Source: Dysgonamonadaceae bacterium (lineage in GTDB: Bacteria > Bacteroidota > Bacteroidia > Bacteroidales > Azobacteroidaceae). Taken from it: a stretch of 7,270 nucleotides of DNA. The position numbers and the translations under genes were made by a program. The notes under the pieces were generated by a model that was not told where the DNA came from, ran no database searches, and saw only the letters and a list, made by a program, of their open reading frames with translations. The stretch spans positions 1-7,270 of the forward strand of contig JAISNS010000124.1 in NCBI GenBank assembly GCA_031276105.1. Reading direction: 5' to 3'. Positions 1-6,712 of this stretch are shown piece by piece. How positions within the stretch are numbered: the first letter of the stretch is position 1; every line of letters begins with the position of its first letter.

Positions 1-3
1 AAA

Positions 4-600
4 ATGTCGTTGTTAAGCAATAAAATAAAAAAAATTATCCCGTTTCCGGATCCTTACACCGGAGTTTTGTTTTTTCTATTTCTGCTTTTCTTTTTTTGGG
101 GACTGTGGAAAATCGCTATAAGCGGCGATATGGAAAGTGAATATATCTATTTTTTCGGGAAAAATATTACACCGGAATGGTTTTTTACGGCTTGTCGTTG
201 GCTAACTATTTCGGCTTCATGGTTTATTCATTTATTCCCTCATACGGAAAACTTAGTTACAGAAGATTATCGCTTGTACTTTCCCGAAGGAGGTATAAGC
301 ATCAGTATCATCTGGGGATGCATCGGAATCAAACAAATGGGCATATTTTCCGGAGTGATGGCTTGCTATTTCGGCCCATGGAAAAAGAAATTGTGGTATA
401 TCCCCATGGGATGCATCGTTTTAACGATATACAATATTATAAGAATCGGTTCCATCACCCTGTTGACCAATGGTCATCCCGATAAATTCGATTCTTTGCA
501 CGACGGTATTTTCAGGTACATTTATTATACAATCATTTTCGTCCTCTGGCTTTGCTGGGAAGAATTAATAGCTAAAAAACATCGAGAACATGACAGTTAA
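4..600 (+). CDS. Exosortase/archaeosortase family integral membrane protein
   Basis: Small (198 aa), very hydrophobic protein with about five membrane segments, roughly residues 19-39, 58-78, 100-124, 132-154 and 170-188. It carries the three signature residues of the exosortase/archaeosortase superfamily in the expected order and setting: Cys106 (in IIWGCIGI, at the start of a membrane helix), Arg147 (in YNIIRIGSI) and His166 (in SLHDGIFRY). Known members are membrane cysteine transpeptidase-like enzymes that cleave C-terminal sorting tags of exported proteins, often PEP-CTERM-like, and may attach them to a lipid or glycan. Bacteroidota carry several short forms; I cannot say which subfamily this is. 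No sorting-tag substrate or exopolysaccharide gene is visible in the window. The ATG at position 4 fits the family, but an in-frame start before the window edge cannot be excluded. The stop overlaps the next gene by 11 bp, implying translational coupling. The class is confident; activity and substrate are inferred. Confidence 0.9.
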   Translation: MSLLSNKIKKIIPFPDPYTGVLFFLFLLFFFWGLWKIAISGDMESEYIYFFGKNITPEWFFTACRWLTISASWFIHLFPHTENLVTEDYRLYFPEGGISISIIWGCIGIKQMGIFSGVMACYFGPWKKKLWYIPMGCIVLTIYNIIRIGSITLLTNGHPDKFDSLHDGIFRYIYYTIIFVLWLCWEELIAKKHREHDS

Positions 601-2374
601 CAAAAGAATTGAGCTTCTGCGTGAAGCTATGAAAGCCGGTAATATCCGGGCTTGTATTATCCCCTCAACCGATTCGCATATCAGCGAATATACTCCCGAA
701 CATTGGAAAACCCGAAAATGGATTTCCGGATTCTCCGGATCGGCCGGAACCGTAGTCGTTACAACCGATAAAGCGGGTCTGTGGACCGATTCGCGTTATT
801 TTCTGCAAGCAGCCGATCAGTTGCAGGGAACGGATATCCGGTTGTTCAAAATGGGATTGCCCGATACGCCCACCTTCACCGACTGGTTGGCCGGCGAATT
901 GTCGACCGGAGATACGGTCGGTATCGAAGGCGCTGTCTTTGCCGCCTCCGAAGCCCAATCGCTGATTCGATTTTTTACGAAAAAAAACATCCGGGTGAAC
1001 AGCGCTTTTGCTCCTTACGATTCTATTTGGAACGACCGCCCGGCAATTCCGGGCAATCACACGTTTATTTTGACGGAACCGTTTGCCGGAATGTCGGCAC
1101 GGAAAAAAATCAAACAAACCGTGCAAGCGATTCAAAAAGAAGGAGCGGAACAAACAATTCTGGCGGCTTTGGATACGATTGCATGGCTCTTCAACCTGCG
1201 GGGAAACGATGTGGAATACAATCCGGTAGCCGTAAGTTTCGCCGCCGTTTCCGAAAAAGAAACCGTTTTGTTTATCAAACCTGAAAAATTGACGCAGGAA
1301 GTTCGAGACTACCTGACGGAAGAAGGCGTCGTATTGGCTGATTATGAGAAAATAACCGGTTATGTAAAACAGATTCCTGCCGGCACTAAATTATTGGTAA
1401 CGCCGGCCAAAATTAATTATCAACTTTATACGGCCATTCCCGAAACCGTTTCCGTCATTGAAACAAACGTTCATCCGGCCGATCAACTGAAAAGCATCAA
1501 AAACGAAACGGAAATAGCCGGTATCCGGAACGCCATGCAACGCGACGGCGTGGCGCTGGTCAAGTTCCTGATAGACTTGGAAAAAACATTGGCTGCCGGA
1601 GAAACGGTAACAGAGTTGGACATCAGCCGGAAACTTCGCCGTTACCGCAGCGAACAGGCGCATTATGTCGGCGAAAGTTTTGGAACCATTGCCGGATACG
1701 GCCCTCACGGCGCCATTGTGCATTACGGGGCAACCGAAGAAACCAATGCTACGATTCTGCCGGAAGGCATCTTGCTGGTCGATTCGGGAGCGCAATATTT
1801 CGACGGAACAACGGATATTACCCGCACGCTGGCCGTCGGCAACGTTTCCCCGGAAATGAAAAAAGATTACACAAACGTGCTGAAAGGGCATATCGCTTTG
1901 GCAACCGCCCGTTTTCCCCGCGGAACCACCGGTATGCAATTAGATGCTTTAGCCCGGCAATTCCTGTGGCAAAATGCAACGAACTACATGCACGGAACGG
2001 GTCACGGCGTCGGATTTTTCCTGAACGTGCACGAAGGGCCGCAAAACATCCGGATGGAATACAATCCTACATTGCTTCAGCCGGGAATGCTCACTTCCAA
2101 CGAACCCGGATTGTACCGGACAAATGCTTACGGCATTCGCATCGAAAATCTGATTCTCACGCGGCACGACCAAACGACGGAATTCGGCGATTTTTATGCT
2201 TTTGAAACGTTAACGCTCTGTCCCATTGATAAAAAACTCATCGACCGTTCGCTATTGAACGAAGCGGAAACCGGTTGGCTAAATGCTTATCACCAAAAAG
2301 TGTACGAATCTTTGTCGCCCTTCCTGTCGGAAGAAGAGAAAACATGGTTGAAACAACAGACAAATGAAATCTAA
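590..2374 (+). CDS. pepP: Xaa-Pro aminopeptidase (aminopeptidase P, M24B family, long form)
   Basis: Metallopeptidase that removes an N-terminal residue preceding proline; cytoplasmic, with no signal peptide. Architecture: creatinase-like N-terminal domain (about residues 5-140), a second creatinase-like domain (about 155-305), the pita-bread catalytic domain (about 312-530) and a short C-terminal extension. This is the roughly 600-residue three-domain form rather than the roughly 440-residue E. coli PepP form. All five metal ligands are visible: Asp398 (VDSGAQY), Asp409 (TTDITRT), His472 (GTGHGVG), Glu505 (SNEPGLY) and Glu519 (IRIENL). Supporting histidines are His378 (IVHYGA) and His481 (NVHEGP). 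Nothing looks degraded. The gene begins 11 bp inside the exosortase gene and ends 11 bp inside the thioredoxin-protein gene, so it is the middle member of a tight operon. Its sequence is visibly richer in G+C than the flanking genes, perhaps from conservation of Gly/Ala/Arg-rich motifs. The symbol is by family convention; enzyme function is near certain. Confidence 0.97.
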   Translation: MTVNKRIELLREAMKAGNIRACIIPSTDSHISEYTPEHWKTRKWISGFSGSAGTVVVTTDKAGLWTDSRYFLQAADQLQGTDIRLFKMGLPDTPTFTDWLAGELSTGDTVGIEGAVFAASEAQSLIRFFTKKNIRVNSAFAPYDSIWNDRPAIPGNHTFILTEPFAGMSARKKIKQTVQAIQKEGAEQTILAALDTIAWLFNLRGNDVEYNPVAVSFAAVSEKETVLFIKPEKLTQEVRDYLTEEGVVLADYEKITGYVKQIPAGTKLLVTPAKINYQLYTAIPETVSVIETNVHPADQLKSIKNETEIAGIRNAMQRDGVALVKFLIDLEKTLAAGETVTELDISRKLRRYRSEQAHYVGESFGTIAGYGPHGAIVHYGATEETNATILPEGILLVDSGAQYFDGTTDITRTLAVGNVSPEMKKDYTNVLKGHIALATARFPRGTTGMQLDALARQFLWQNATNYMHGTGHGVGFFLNVHEGPQNIRMEYNPTLLQPGMLTSNEPGLYRTNAYGIRIENLILTRHDQTTEFGDFYAFETLTLCPIDKKLIDRSLLNEAETGWLNAYHQKVYESLSPFLSEEEKTWLKQQTNEI

Positions 2375-3785
2375 ACGCTTTCTTCTATCGCTTGCATTTA
2401 TTCTTGCCTCTTTTATTCCGGTTTTTCCCGCTAACGATTCGGTACGGATCGACGTGAAAATTCCGCAACTATATGAGCAGAAAATTTTCCTTTGCTATTA
2501 TTTCAACGGAGGAATTTACAAACAGGATTCCATTCATTTATCCCCGCAAAGTGAAGGCGTTTTTCACAGGGAGAAAAAATACAGGGAAGGACTTTACCTA
2601 CTTATTCTAAACAGCCGGCAATACGTTGATTTCCTGCTGTCCGACGATCAGACTTTATCCATAACGATTGCCGATACAACGGAGATTTCCAAACATACGC
2701 AGGTCGTCGGAGCAGAACAGTCGGAAGCTTTTCAATCGTGGATCGTCTATTTGAATGAAAAGAAAGTGATACGCGAACAAATCTATGCTCAATATCAAGC
2801 TTTCTCCGAAAAAGAAAAAGAGAAAAACCGGGAAAACATCCAAAAACAATTAGACAATTTAAATGAAGAGGTCGAACGATTCCAAACGGGCATCATTGAT
2901 CGTTACAAAGATCAATGGATTGGCCGTTTTTTGCGGGGAATTAAGCCGGTAATCACAGGGCCTTATCCGGTTCCTCAAACGCAGGAAGAATATGACCGGG
3001 AATTTCAATACCAAAAGGAACATTTTTTCGACAATATTGATTTGCAGGATTACCGGTTTTGGTGGACTAATTATTTTCCGGAAAAAGTAACGGAATACAT
3101 GGAAAAACAGATTGAACAACATCCCGATTCTTTGGCGACCGCCGCTTCCCGTCTCGTTGCCAAAGCTATGGGCGACAGTATTACGTTTCAATTGATGATG
3201 AACCGGCTCCTTGATTTTTCGTTAAAAAGCAAAATCATGGGTATGGAAAATATCTGGGCAAAATTAGTGGAAGATTATTATCACAAAGGGCTTGTTACTT
3301 GGGGAGATTCTACGTTTCACGCCAATATTGAGTTTGAATACAACAAGTTGCGTTACAACCGGATTGGGATGAAAGCCTACAATATGGATTTGCAGGATTC
3401 AACCGGAAGGCAAATAAAACTTTATGATGCAGGTAAAAAATATACTTTGCTTTATTTTTATGAACCGTCGTGCAGTCATTGCGTCCAAATGACTCCCGAA
3501 GTTTACGAAAAAATTTATAAAAAATATGCGGCTAAAGGCTTGGATGTCGCGGCAGTTTGCATCATCGACGACCGGAAAGAATGGTTGGATTTTGTAGAAA
3601 AGAATCACCTTGAAGGCGAACATTGGCATAATTTATGGGATCCTAAACGGGAATCGCTTTTTTGGCATTTTTACGATACAACTTCTACTCCAAGTGTTTA
3701 TGTACTGGATGAGAATAAAATCATTACGGCAAAAAAAATTGATTCCCATTCTTTAGACATGCTCTTTGATAAATTATTGGAGTAA
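2364..3785 (+). CDS. Exported thioredoxin-fold protein (DUF4369/DUF5106-type N-terminus, CSHC active site)
   Basis: 473-residue protein with a typical Sec signal peptide: Lys/Arg near the start, a hydrophobic core at about residues 6-20, and likely cleavage after FPA at about 23. There is no lipobox cysteine, so a soluble periplasmic form is expected. A beta-rich DUF4369-like region (about 25-110) is followed by a long helical DUF5106-like region (about 115-335) with a charged coiled-coil-like stretch at 145-175. A C-terminal thioredoxin/TlpA-like domain (about 338-473) has the redox pair Cys370-Ser-His-Cys373 after LLYFYEPS and a cis-proline candidate at Pro443 (STPSVYV). Family relatives in Bacteroidales are periplasmic thiol-disulfide proteins, often of unknown partner. 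The domain order and the phrases around NIDLQDYR, KSKIMGME and LYFYEPSCSHC fit that family. The start ATG overlaps the pepP stop by 11 bp. Redox activity is a good inference; whether it acts as reductant, oxidant or isomerase cannot be told. Confidence 0.9.
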   Translation: MKSKRFLLSLAFILASFIPVFPANDSVRIDVKIPQLYEQKIFLCYYFNGGIYKQDSIHLSPQSEGVFHREKKYREGLYLLILNSRQYVDFLLSDDQTLSITIADTTEISKHTQVVGAEQSEAFQSWIVYLNEKKVIREQIYAQYQAFSEKEKEKNRENIQKQLDNLNEEVERFQTGIIDRYKDQWIGRFLRGIKPVITGPYPVPQTQEEYDREFQYQKEHFFDNIDLQDYRFWWTNYFPEKVTEYMEKQIEQHPDSLATAASRLVAKAMGDSITFQLMMNRLLDFSLKSKIMGMENIWAKLVEDYYHKGLVTWGDSTFHANIEFEYNKLRYNRIGMKAYNMDLQDSTGRQIKLYDAGKKYTLLYFYEPSCSHCVQMTPEVYEKIYKKYAAKGLDVAAVCIIDDRKEWLDFVEKNHLEGEHWHNLWDPKRESLFWHFYDTTSTPSVYVLDENKIITAKKIDSHSLDMLFDKLLE

Positions 3786-3837
3786 TGGAAATACGATCAA
3801 AAATAAAATATTACTTTTACAAAAAAATATTACAATC

Positions 3838-5337
3838 ATGTCAAAAAACAAAGACTCAAAGCAAAATCAACCGTTGAGTGCGGAAAAATACATTCGTCAA
3901 AAAGCCGTAAAACTGCCCGTATACAAATGTTGGATCAATGAAGATTGGGAAAAAAGCCGCTTGGCTTGTATCGTTATTGCCCGGCAACATACGACAGGGA
4001 ATGTAACCGCTTGTATTTATTATGCCGATTTAGGATGTTTGGGAATAAAAGACTCCTATTATTTATTCAATGTTCCGGTGTACCTGTTGATGGAAAAAAT
4101 AGATACGGAAGAAGTCAAATTTATTGAAACTTCATACGAATTAGCGCACAATATTATTTATTCGGCCTTAGAATATGCAGAAGAGTTGGGTTTTGAGCCT
4201 CATCGTGATTTTACGCAAACCACCCGTTTTTTTCTGGAAGAAGATACCGACGATATCCCGTTGATAGAAATACCGTGTGGAGGATCGGATGGCAAGCCGC
4301 TATATATCAATTCGATAGGAGACAGTCCCACTCGCGAAAAACAAATTCTAAATCAATTGAAGAAAGCGGTAGGCGAAGGAAATTATCACTATTTTTTGAA
4401 TCTGGATGATGATTTCGACGAGGAGGATGAATACGACGACGATGACGATGATGATGCGGAAATGGCCGAATTAAAGCTGCTTACAGATAAATTTTCGGTT
4501 TTGGAGAATGCCGAACAAAAGAAATTACTTGCAGAATTTGTAGGAAAAAGAATTAGAGCCCATGAGTTTTCTGAATACGACGAAAACAATAAAGAGGATA
4601 TAAAAGCCATATACGTTTTATCCACTATCTTAATGGAAAATGAAGTTACCCCCGAAGAAGTTGATGAACAGAAAGAAATTTTGGAAAAAAGGATGAGTCA
4701 TCCGCTTGTCGATGCTGATGAATTTCCAAACAGTCTTCTTGCCGGCATACCGGAAGGTGAGGAAGAGGCCACTCTCGATCTGTTTTTTGATACCTTCGAC
4801 GCTATTATGGACGAAGACGAAGACGCAAAAACGCTGTTGGAAACATTTCAAAAACAATTTGCAGGTAAACCGCTTGTCTGTTTCTTGGAATTGTTCTATT
4901 GGAAAGGAGAAAAGAAAACATATTTTGTGGAATTATTAGAAACATATTCCCGCCAATATCCCGATTATTTTTTGATTCAATTAATTAACTATCAGCATTT
5001 ACTTATAGATAAAAAATATACGGATACAAGAGAAACGATTCTTGCCGAAATGGAAACGTTGTTAGCCAACGAGAAGCAACCCATTACCTATTTTGAATAC
5101 AGCTACTTTTTGTATATCTTACTTATTCCTTTTACAAGAGAAGACGGGAAAAACATACTTGCTAAAGTTAAGGCTTTTGAAGATTACATCATAAAATCGT
5201 CCGATTACTTGGATGAACAATTTTCAGATTACATGCTTAATTCTTTAACAATGCTGAAAATAATCCAATTAACCGACGGTCTCGATGACGCAACTCTCGT
5301 TAAGCCAAACCAATGGGAAGCAGATGACACGGATTAA
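3838..5337 (+). CDS. Hypothetical cytoplasmic protein with central acidic tract
   Basis: Unrecognised 499-residue protein. No signal peptide or membrane segment is apparent. The N-terminal region (about 1-180) looks like a folded alpha/beta domain with the phrases LPVYKCWIN, IVIARQHTTGN, YYADLGCLGIKDSYY and FNVPVY. A run of 17 residues, all Asp/Glu except one Phe and one Tyr (about 190-206), then acts as a probable hinge. The C-terminal half (about 210-499) is mostly helical, acidic, with repeated aromatic/Leu positions such as FLELFYWKGEKK and YFEYSYFLYILL, reminiscent of helical-repeat scaffolds; no clear TPR consensus was found. I prefer the ATG at 3838 over the in-frame ATG at 3766, which overlaps the preceding stop and would add an Asn/Ile/Lys-rich leader (INYWSNGNTIKNK) that looks like untranslated spacer. 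The sequence before 3838 is A-rich, as usual for Bacteroidota starts. It lies 52 bp after the thioredoxin-protein gene and may belong to the same transcript. Function unknown. Confidence 0.85.
   Translation: MSKNKDSKQNQPLSAEKYIRQKAVKLPVYKCWINEDWEKSRLACIVIARQHTTGNVTACIYYADLGCLGIKDSYYLFNVPVYLLMEKIDTEEVKFIETSYELAHNIIYSALEYAEELGFEPHRDFTQTTRFFLEEDTDDIPLIEIPCGGSDGKPLYINSIGDSPTREKQILNQLKKAVGEGNYHYFLNLDDDFDEEDEYDDDDDDDAEMAELKLLTDKFSVLENAEQKKLLAEFVGKRIRAHEFSEYDENNKEDIKAIYVLSTILMENEVTPEEVDEQKEILEKRMSHPLVDADEFPNSLLAGIPEGEEEATLDLFFDTFDAIMDEDEDAKTLLETFQKQFAGKPLVCFLELFYWKGEKKTYFVELLETYSRQYPDYFLIQLINYQHLLIDKKYTDTRETILAEMETLLANEKQPITYFEYSYFLYILLIPFTREDGKNILAKVKAFEDYIIKSSDYLDEQFSDYMLNSLTMLKIIQLTDGLDDATLVKPNQWEADDTD
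4405..4455 (+). repeat. GAT/GAC-rich simple-sequence tract coding for an Asp/Glu run
   Basis: Seventeen codons, nearly all GAT, GAC, GAG or GAA, encode an acidic stretch broken only by one Phe and one Tyr. The codons are mixed rather than a pure triplet repeat, which limits slippage. It lies between the two presumed domains of the hypothetical protein and probably forms a flexible, highly charged linker. Confidence 0.75.
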
Positions 5338-5355
5338 GCGGATATTTTTAAACTA

Positions 5356-5422
5356 AAAGCTAAAAACTAAAAACGGCGCAAAGCGCGGTAAATAACCGCC
5401 GCTTCGCGCCTCTTTTAGCTTT
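5356..5422. terminator. Large palindrome, probable bidirectional transcription terminator
   Basis: Inner arms 5375-5388 (GGCGCAAAGCGCGG) and 5396-5410 (CCGCCGCTTCGCGCC) pair almost completely around the 7-base loop TAAATAA. Outer arms AAAGCTAAAA (5356-5365) and TTTTAGCTTT (5413-5422) are also reverse complements. On the plus strand the stem is followed by a T-rich run (TCTTTTAGCTTTG). On the minus strand it is followed by GTTTTTAGTTTTTAGC, so it could end transcription from both sides. It lies just after the stop of the plus-strand hypothetical gene and at the end of the minus-strand surface-protein remnant, whose reading frame runs through it. A mobile or repetitive palindromic element that also works as a terminator is an alternative reading. 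Confidence 0.7.
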
Positions 5423-6367
5423 GTATTATTATTTATAAGGCCACGCATCTCGGATTCCATAGGCACCAGCCAGCCGGCAGGACAGGGAGGAGTACCGTTA
5501 TTAGTCCAATTGGCGCTACCATTCTGAGCATTATCATTAGTCCAAGTCTCGTTAGTATCATTAGCCGGCGTATTTGCCATGGAAACAGTCTTTGCCCCAA
5601 ACATATACCAGTCGCCGTGATGAGCGCGAGTAGCTATTTGTGAAGGCGAAATAATATCCAAACCACCCAAATTATGACACATGAAATTTTTCCATTCCGT
5701 AGCGCTTATTTTTGCAGGACATACGCAAGTCCCATCCTCCACGCGAATTTCTAGATAAGCTAGTTTGGTTTCGGTTGAGCCATCCGGCTTATAACTTGCA
5801 ATCAGCTTGACAGTCAAAGAATCTCCGTCGTCAGGAACCAAATCCTGTATGTCTGACCTGAATCTAATCTTAAATTCTTTTTCATAATAGGAATCAACAG
5901 CAGTTCCGCTGGCCGCAGCAGATGCAGGAGGATAAACAGTTATCGCTTCCACAAGATTCGCAGGGTCGATATAATCCAAACTCAAATTGGAATAAGCGGC
6001 AGTATGAACAAATTTGTAAGTCTTTTCATAATTGCCATCGGCAAAAGCATTAATACGCTCATCAAAAGCTGCTTGGCTCTGAGTGGCAGGCTGTTTGTTT
6101 TTCTTTACATCCAAGCAAGCCGCCCCGACAATCCCGTAGTTACTGTTGAGTTTGTTGGGAGAAATGCCGCCGGTAGCGGTTACGTTTACGGACGCGGTTT
6201 TTGCTATGGGAGTGGAAAAAATGGGTGAGGTTACGGTCGCCGTCACCGTGTAAGCGCCAATGGTCTTAAATGTAATATTGGTTGTTGTGCCGGACGTACT
6301 TGAAATCTCATAGTCGGTGCCGAGGGTTTTGGACGGTATCGACCATGTATAGCTTTCGCCCCCTTAC

Positions 6368-6430
6368 TTGTGCGCGCAGGTTAGCGCTTAAAAGAAGCGC
6401 TGTTGATAATACTAAAATTTTTGTTCTCAT
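6368..6430 (-). other. Signal-peptide coding segment detached from its reading frame
   Basis: The first 21 codons from the ATG at 6428-6430 encode a basic N-terminus (MRTK), a hydrophobic core (ILVLSTALLLSA) and a likely cleavage site after LRA, leaving Gln as the first mature residue, a frequent pattern in Bacteroidota exported proteins. The upstream sequence is AT-rich with the perfect palindrome TTATAAATTTATAA (about 6442-6455), plausible as a promoter/leader region though no -33/-7 pair is convincing. This segment belongs with the broken surface-protein gene and shows that its original start survives. Confidence 0.7.
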
Positions 6431-6480
6431 TGTAATTGTTGTTTATAAATTTATAATTGTTAATTCTTAATTCACTTTCA

Positions 6481-6521
6481 CCTCTCCCCCCGACCCCCTC
6501 CCCACAAAGGGAGGGGGAGGG
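6481..6521. repeat. G/C-rich inverted repeat (CCCCCTCCC / GGGAGGGGG)
   Basis: Positions 6494-6502 and 6509-6517 are perfect reverse complements (9 bp) around the loop CACAAA (6503-6508), flanked by further C runs on the left and GGG on the right. Strand asymmetry is extreme: C/T on the left arm, G/A on the right. Sequences of this type occur as dispersed intergenic repeats in many bacterial genomes. No T-run follows on either strand, so a terminator role is weak. Confidence 0.7.
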
Positions 6522-6569
6522 CTGACGCCGTTTGTTTCTCTCCTTTCGCGTTTCGCACCCTTTCCCCAA

Positions 6570-6602
6570 CCTTGTCATTGTGGGCTTGACCCGCAATCCT
6601 CT
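6570..6602 (-). repeat. TCAAG-loop palindromic repeat, copy A (inverted orientation)
   Basis: Arms ATTGTGGG (6577-6584) and CCCGCAAT (6590-6597) flank a 5-base loop that reads TCAAG on the minus strand. Seven Watson-Crick pairs plus one G-U wobble (6581 with 6593, on a plus-strand transcript) form the stem. Flanks (TTGTC before, CCTCT after) match the GACA and AGGGGA flanks of copies B and C when read on the minus strand. It belongs to the widespread 'TCATTGCGGGCTTGACC' class of intergenic palindromes. Confidence 0.8.
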
Positions 6603-6621
6603 GATTAAATGCTCTGTGTCT

Positions 6622-6658
6622 TTCAGGGGATCCCGCGTCAAGCGCGGGATGACAGGGG
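6622..6658 (+). repeat. TCAAG-loop palindromic repeat, copy B
   Basis: Perfect 8-bp stem ATCCCGCG (6630-6637) with CGCGGGAT (6643-6650) around loop TCAAG (6638-6642), with the flanks TTCAGGGG and GACAGGGG. It is repeated exactly 40 bp downstream as copy C with only two base differences, both in the stem and mutually compensating. Confidence 0.9.
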
Positions 6659-6661
6659 GGC

Positions 6662-6698
6662 TTCAGGGGATCCCGTGTCAAGCACGGGATGACAGGGG
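6662..6698 (+). repeat. TCAAG-loop palindromic repeat, copy C
   Basis: Perfect 8-bp stem ATCCCGTG (6670-6677) with CACGGGAT (6683-6690) around loop TCAAG (6678-6682), with the same flanks as copy B. Compared with B, the C-G pair at 6636/6644 has become T-A at 6676/6684, keeping the hairpin intact. Confidence 0.9.
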
Positions 6699-6712
6699 CT
6701 TCAGAGAATCTC

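Larger units (their letters stand above)
5353..6430 (-). pseudogene. Broken secreted surface protein with PKD-like and FISUMP-like domains
   Basis: The start ATG at 6430 opens a clear signal peptide (MRTKILVLSTALLLSANLRA, then Gln), but its frame stops at 6308-6310 after 40 codons. The body is in another frame, open from 6363 to 5353 after an in-frame TAA at 6364-6366. Removing one G from the G5 run (C5 on the plus strand, 6359-6363) would join the two frames as AQVRGESYTWSIPS. The body starts inside a PKD/Ig-like segment (GESYTWSIPS to KTIGAYTVTATVT, about 6360-6220). It continues with a middle region of unknown fold and ends in a FISUMP-like domain (about 5694-5431): FMCHNLGG, WYMFGAK and PPCPAGWLVP. 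That domain stops right after the CPAGW region; the last 23 or so residues are encoded by the palindrome at 5356-5422 and look unnatural. Intact relatives are secreted or cell-surface proteins of Bacteroidota and Fibrobacteres. A sequencing indel could explain the 5' break, but not the 3' truncation. Confidence 0.75.

Noticed and set aside
665..1939. Long open frames on the minus strand opposite pepP (about 665-1153 and 1391-1939)
   Set aside because: They lie wholly opposite a gene with all catalytic motifs intact, have low-complexity, family-less translations, and reflect the codon pattern of the plus strand.
3777..3819. Possible Bacteroidota -33/-7 promoter before 3838 (TTGG at 3777-3780, TACTTTTA at 3812-3819)
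   Set aside because: The last base of the -7 element differs from TAnnTTTG and the spacing is too long, so the match is no better than chance in AT-rich DNA.
3766..3837. Upstream ATG at 3766 as start of the hypothetical protein
   Set aside because: It overlaps the previous gene by 20 bp and adds a 24-residue leader that looks like AT-rich spacer; the ATG at 3838 followed by SKNKDSKQ is a more natural start.
5340..5440. Insertion-sequence end at the palindrome
   Set aside because: No transposase, no target-site duplication recognised and no second end in the window; retained only as a terminator or repeat-element possibility.
6446..6453. Possible -7 element (TAAATTTA, minus strand) before the surface-protein remnant
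   Set aside because: No TTTG-like -33 partner at suitable spacing; the AT-rich leader gives such matches easily.
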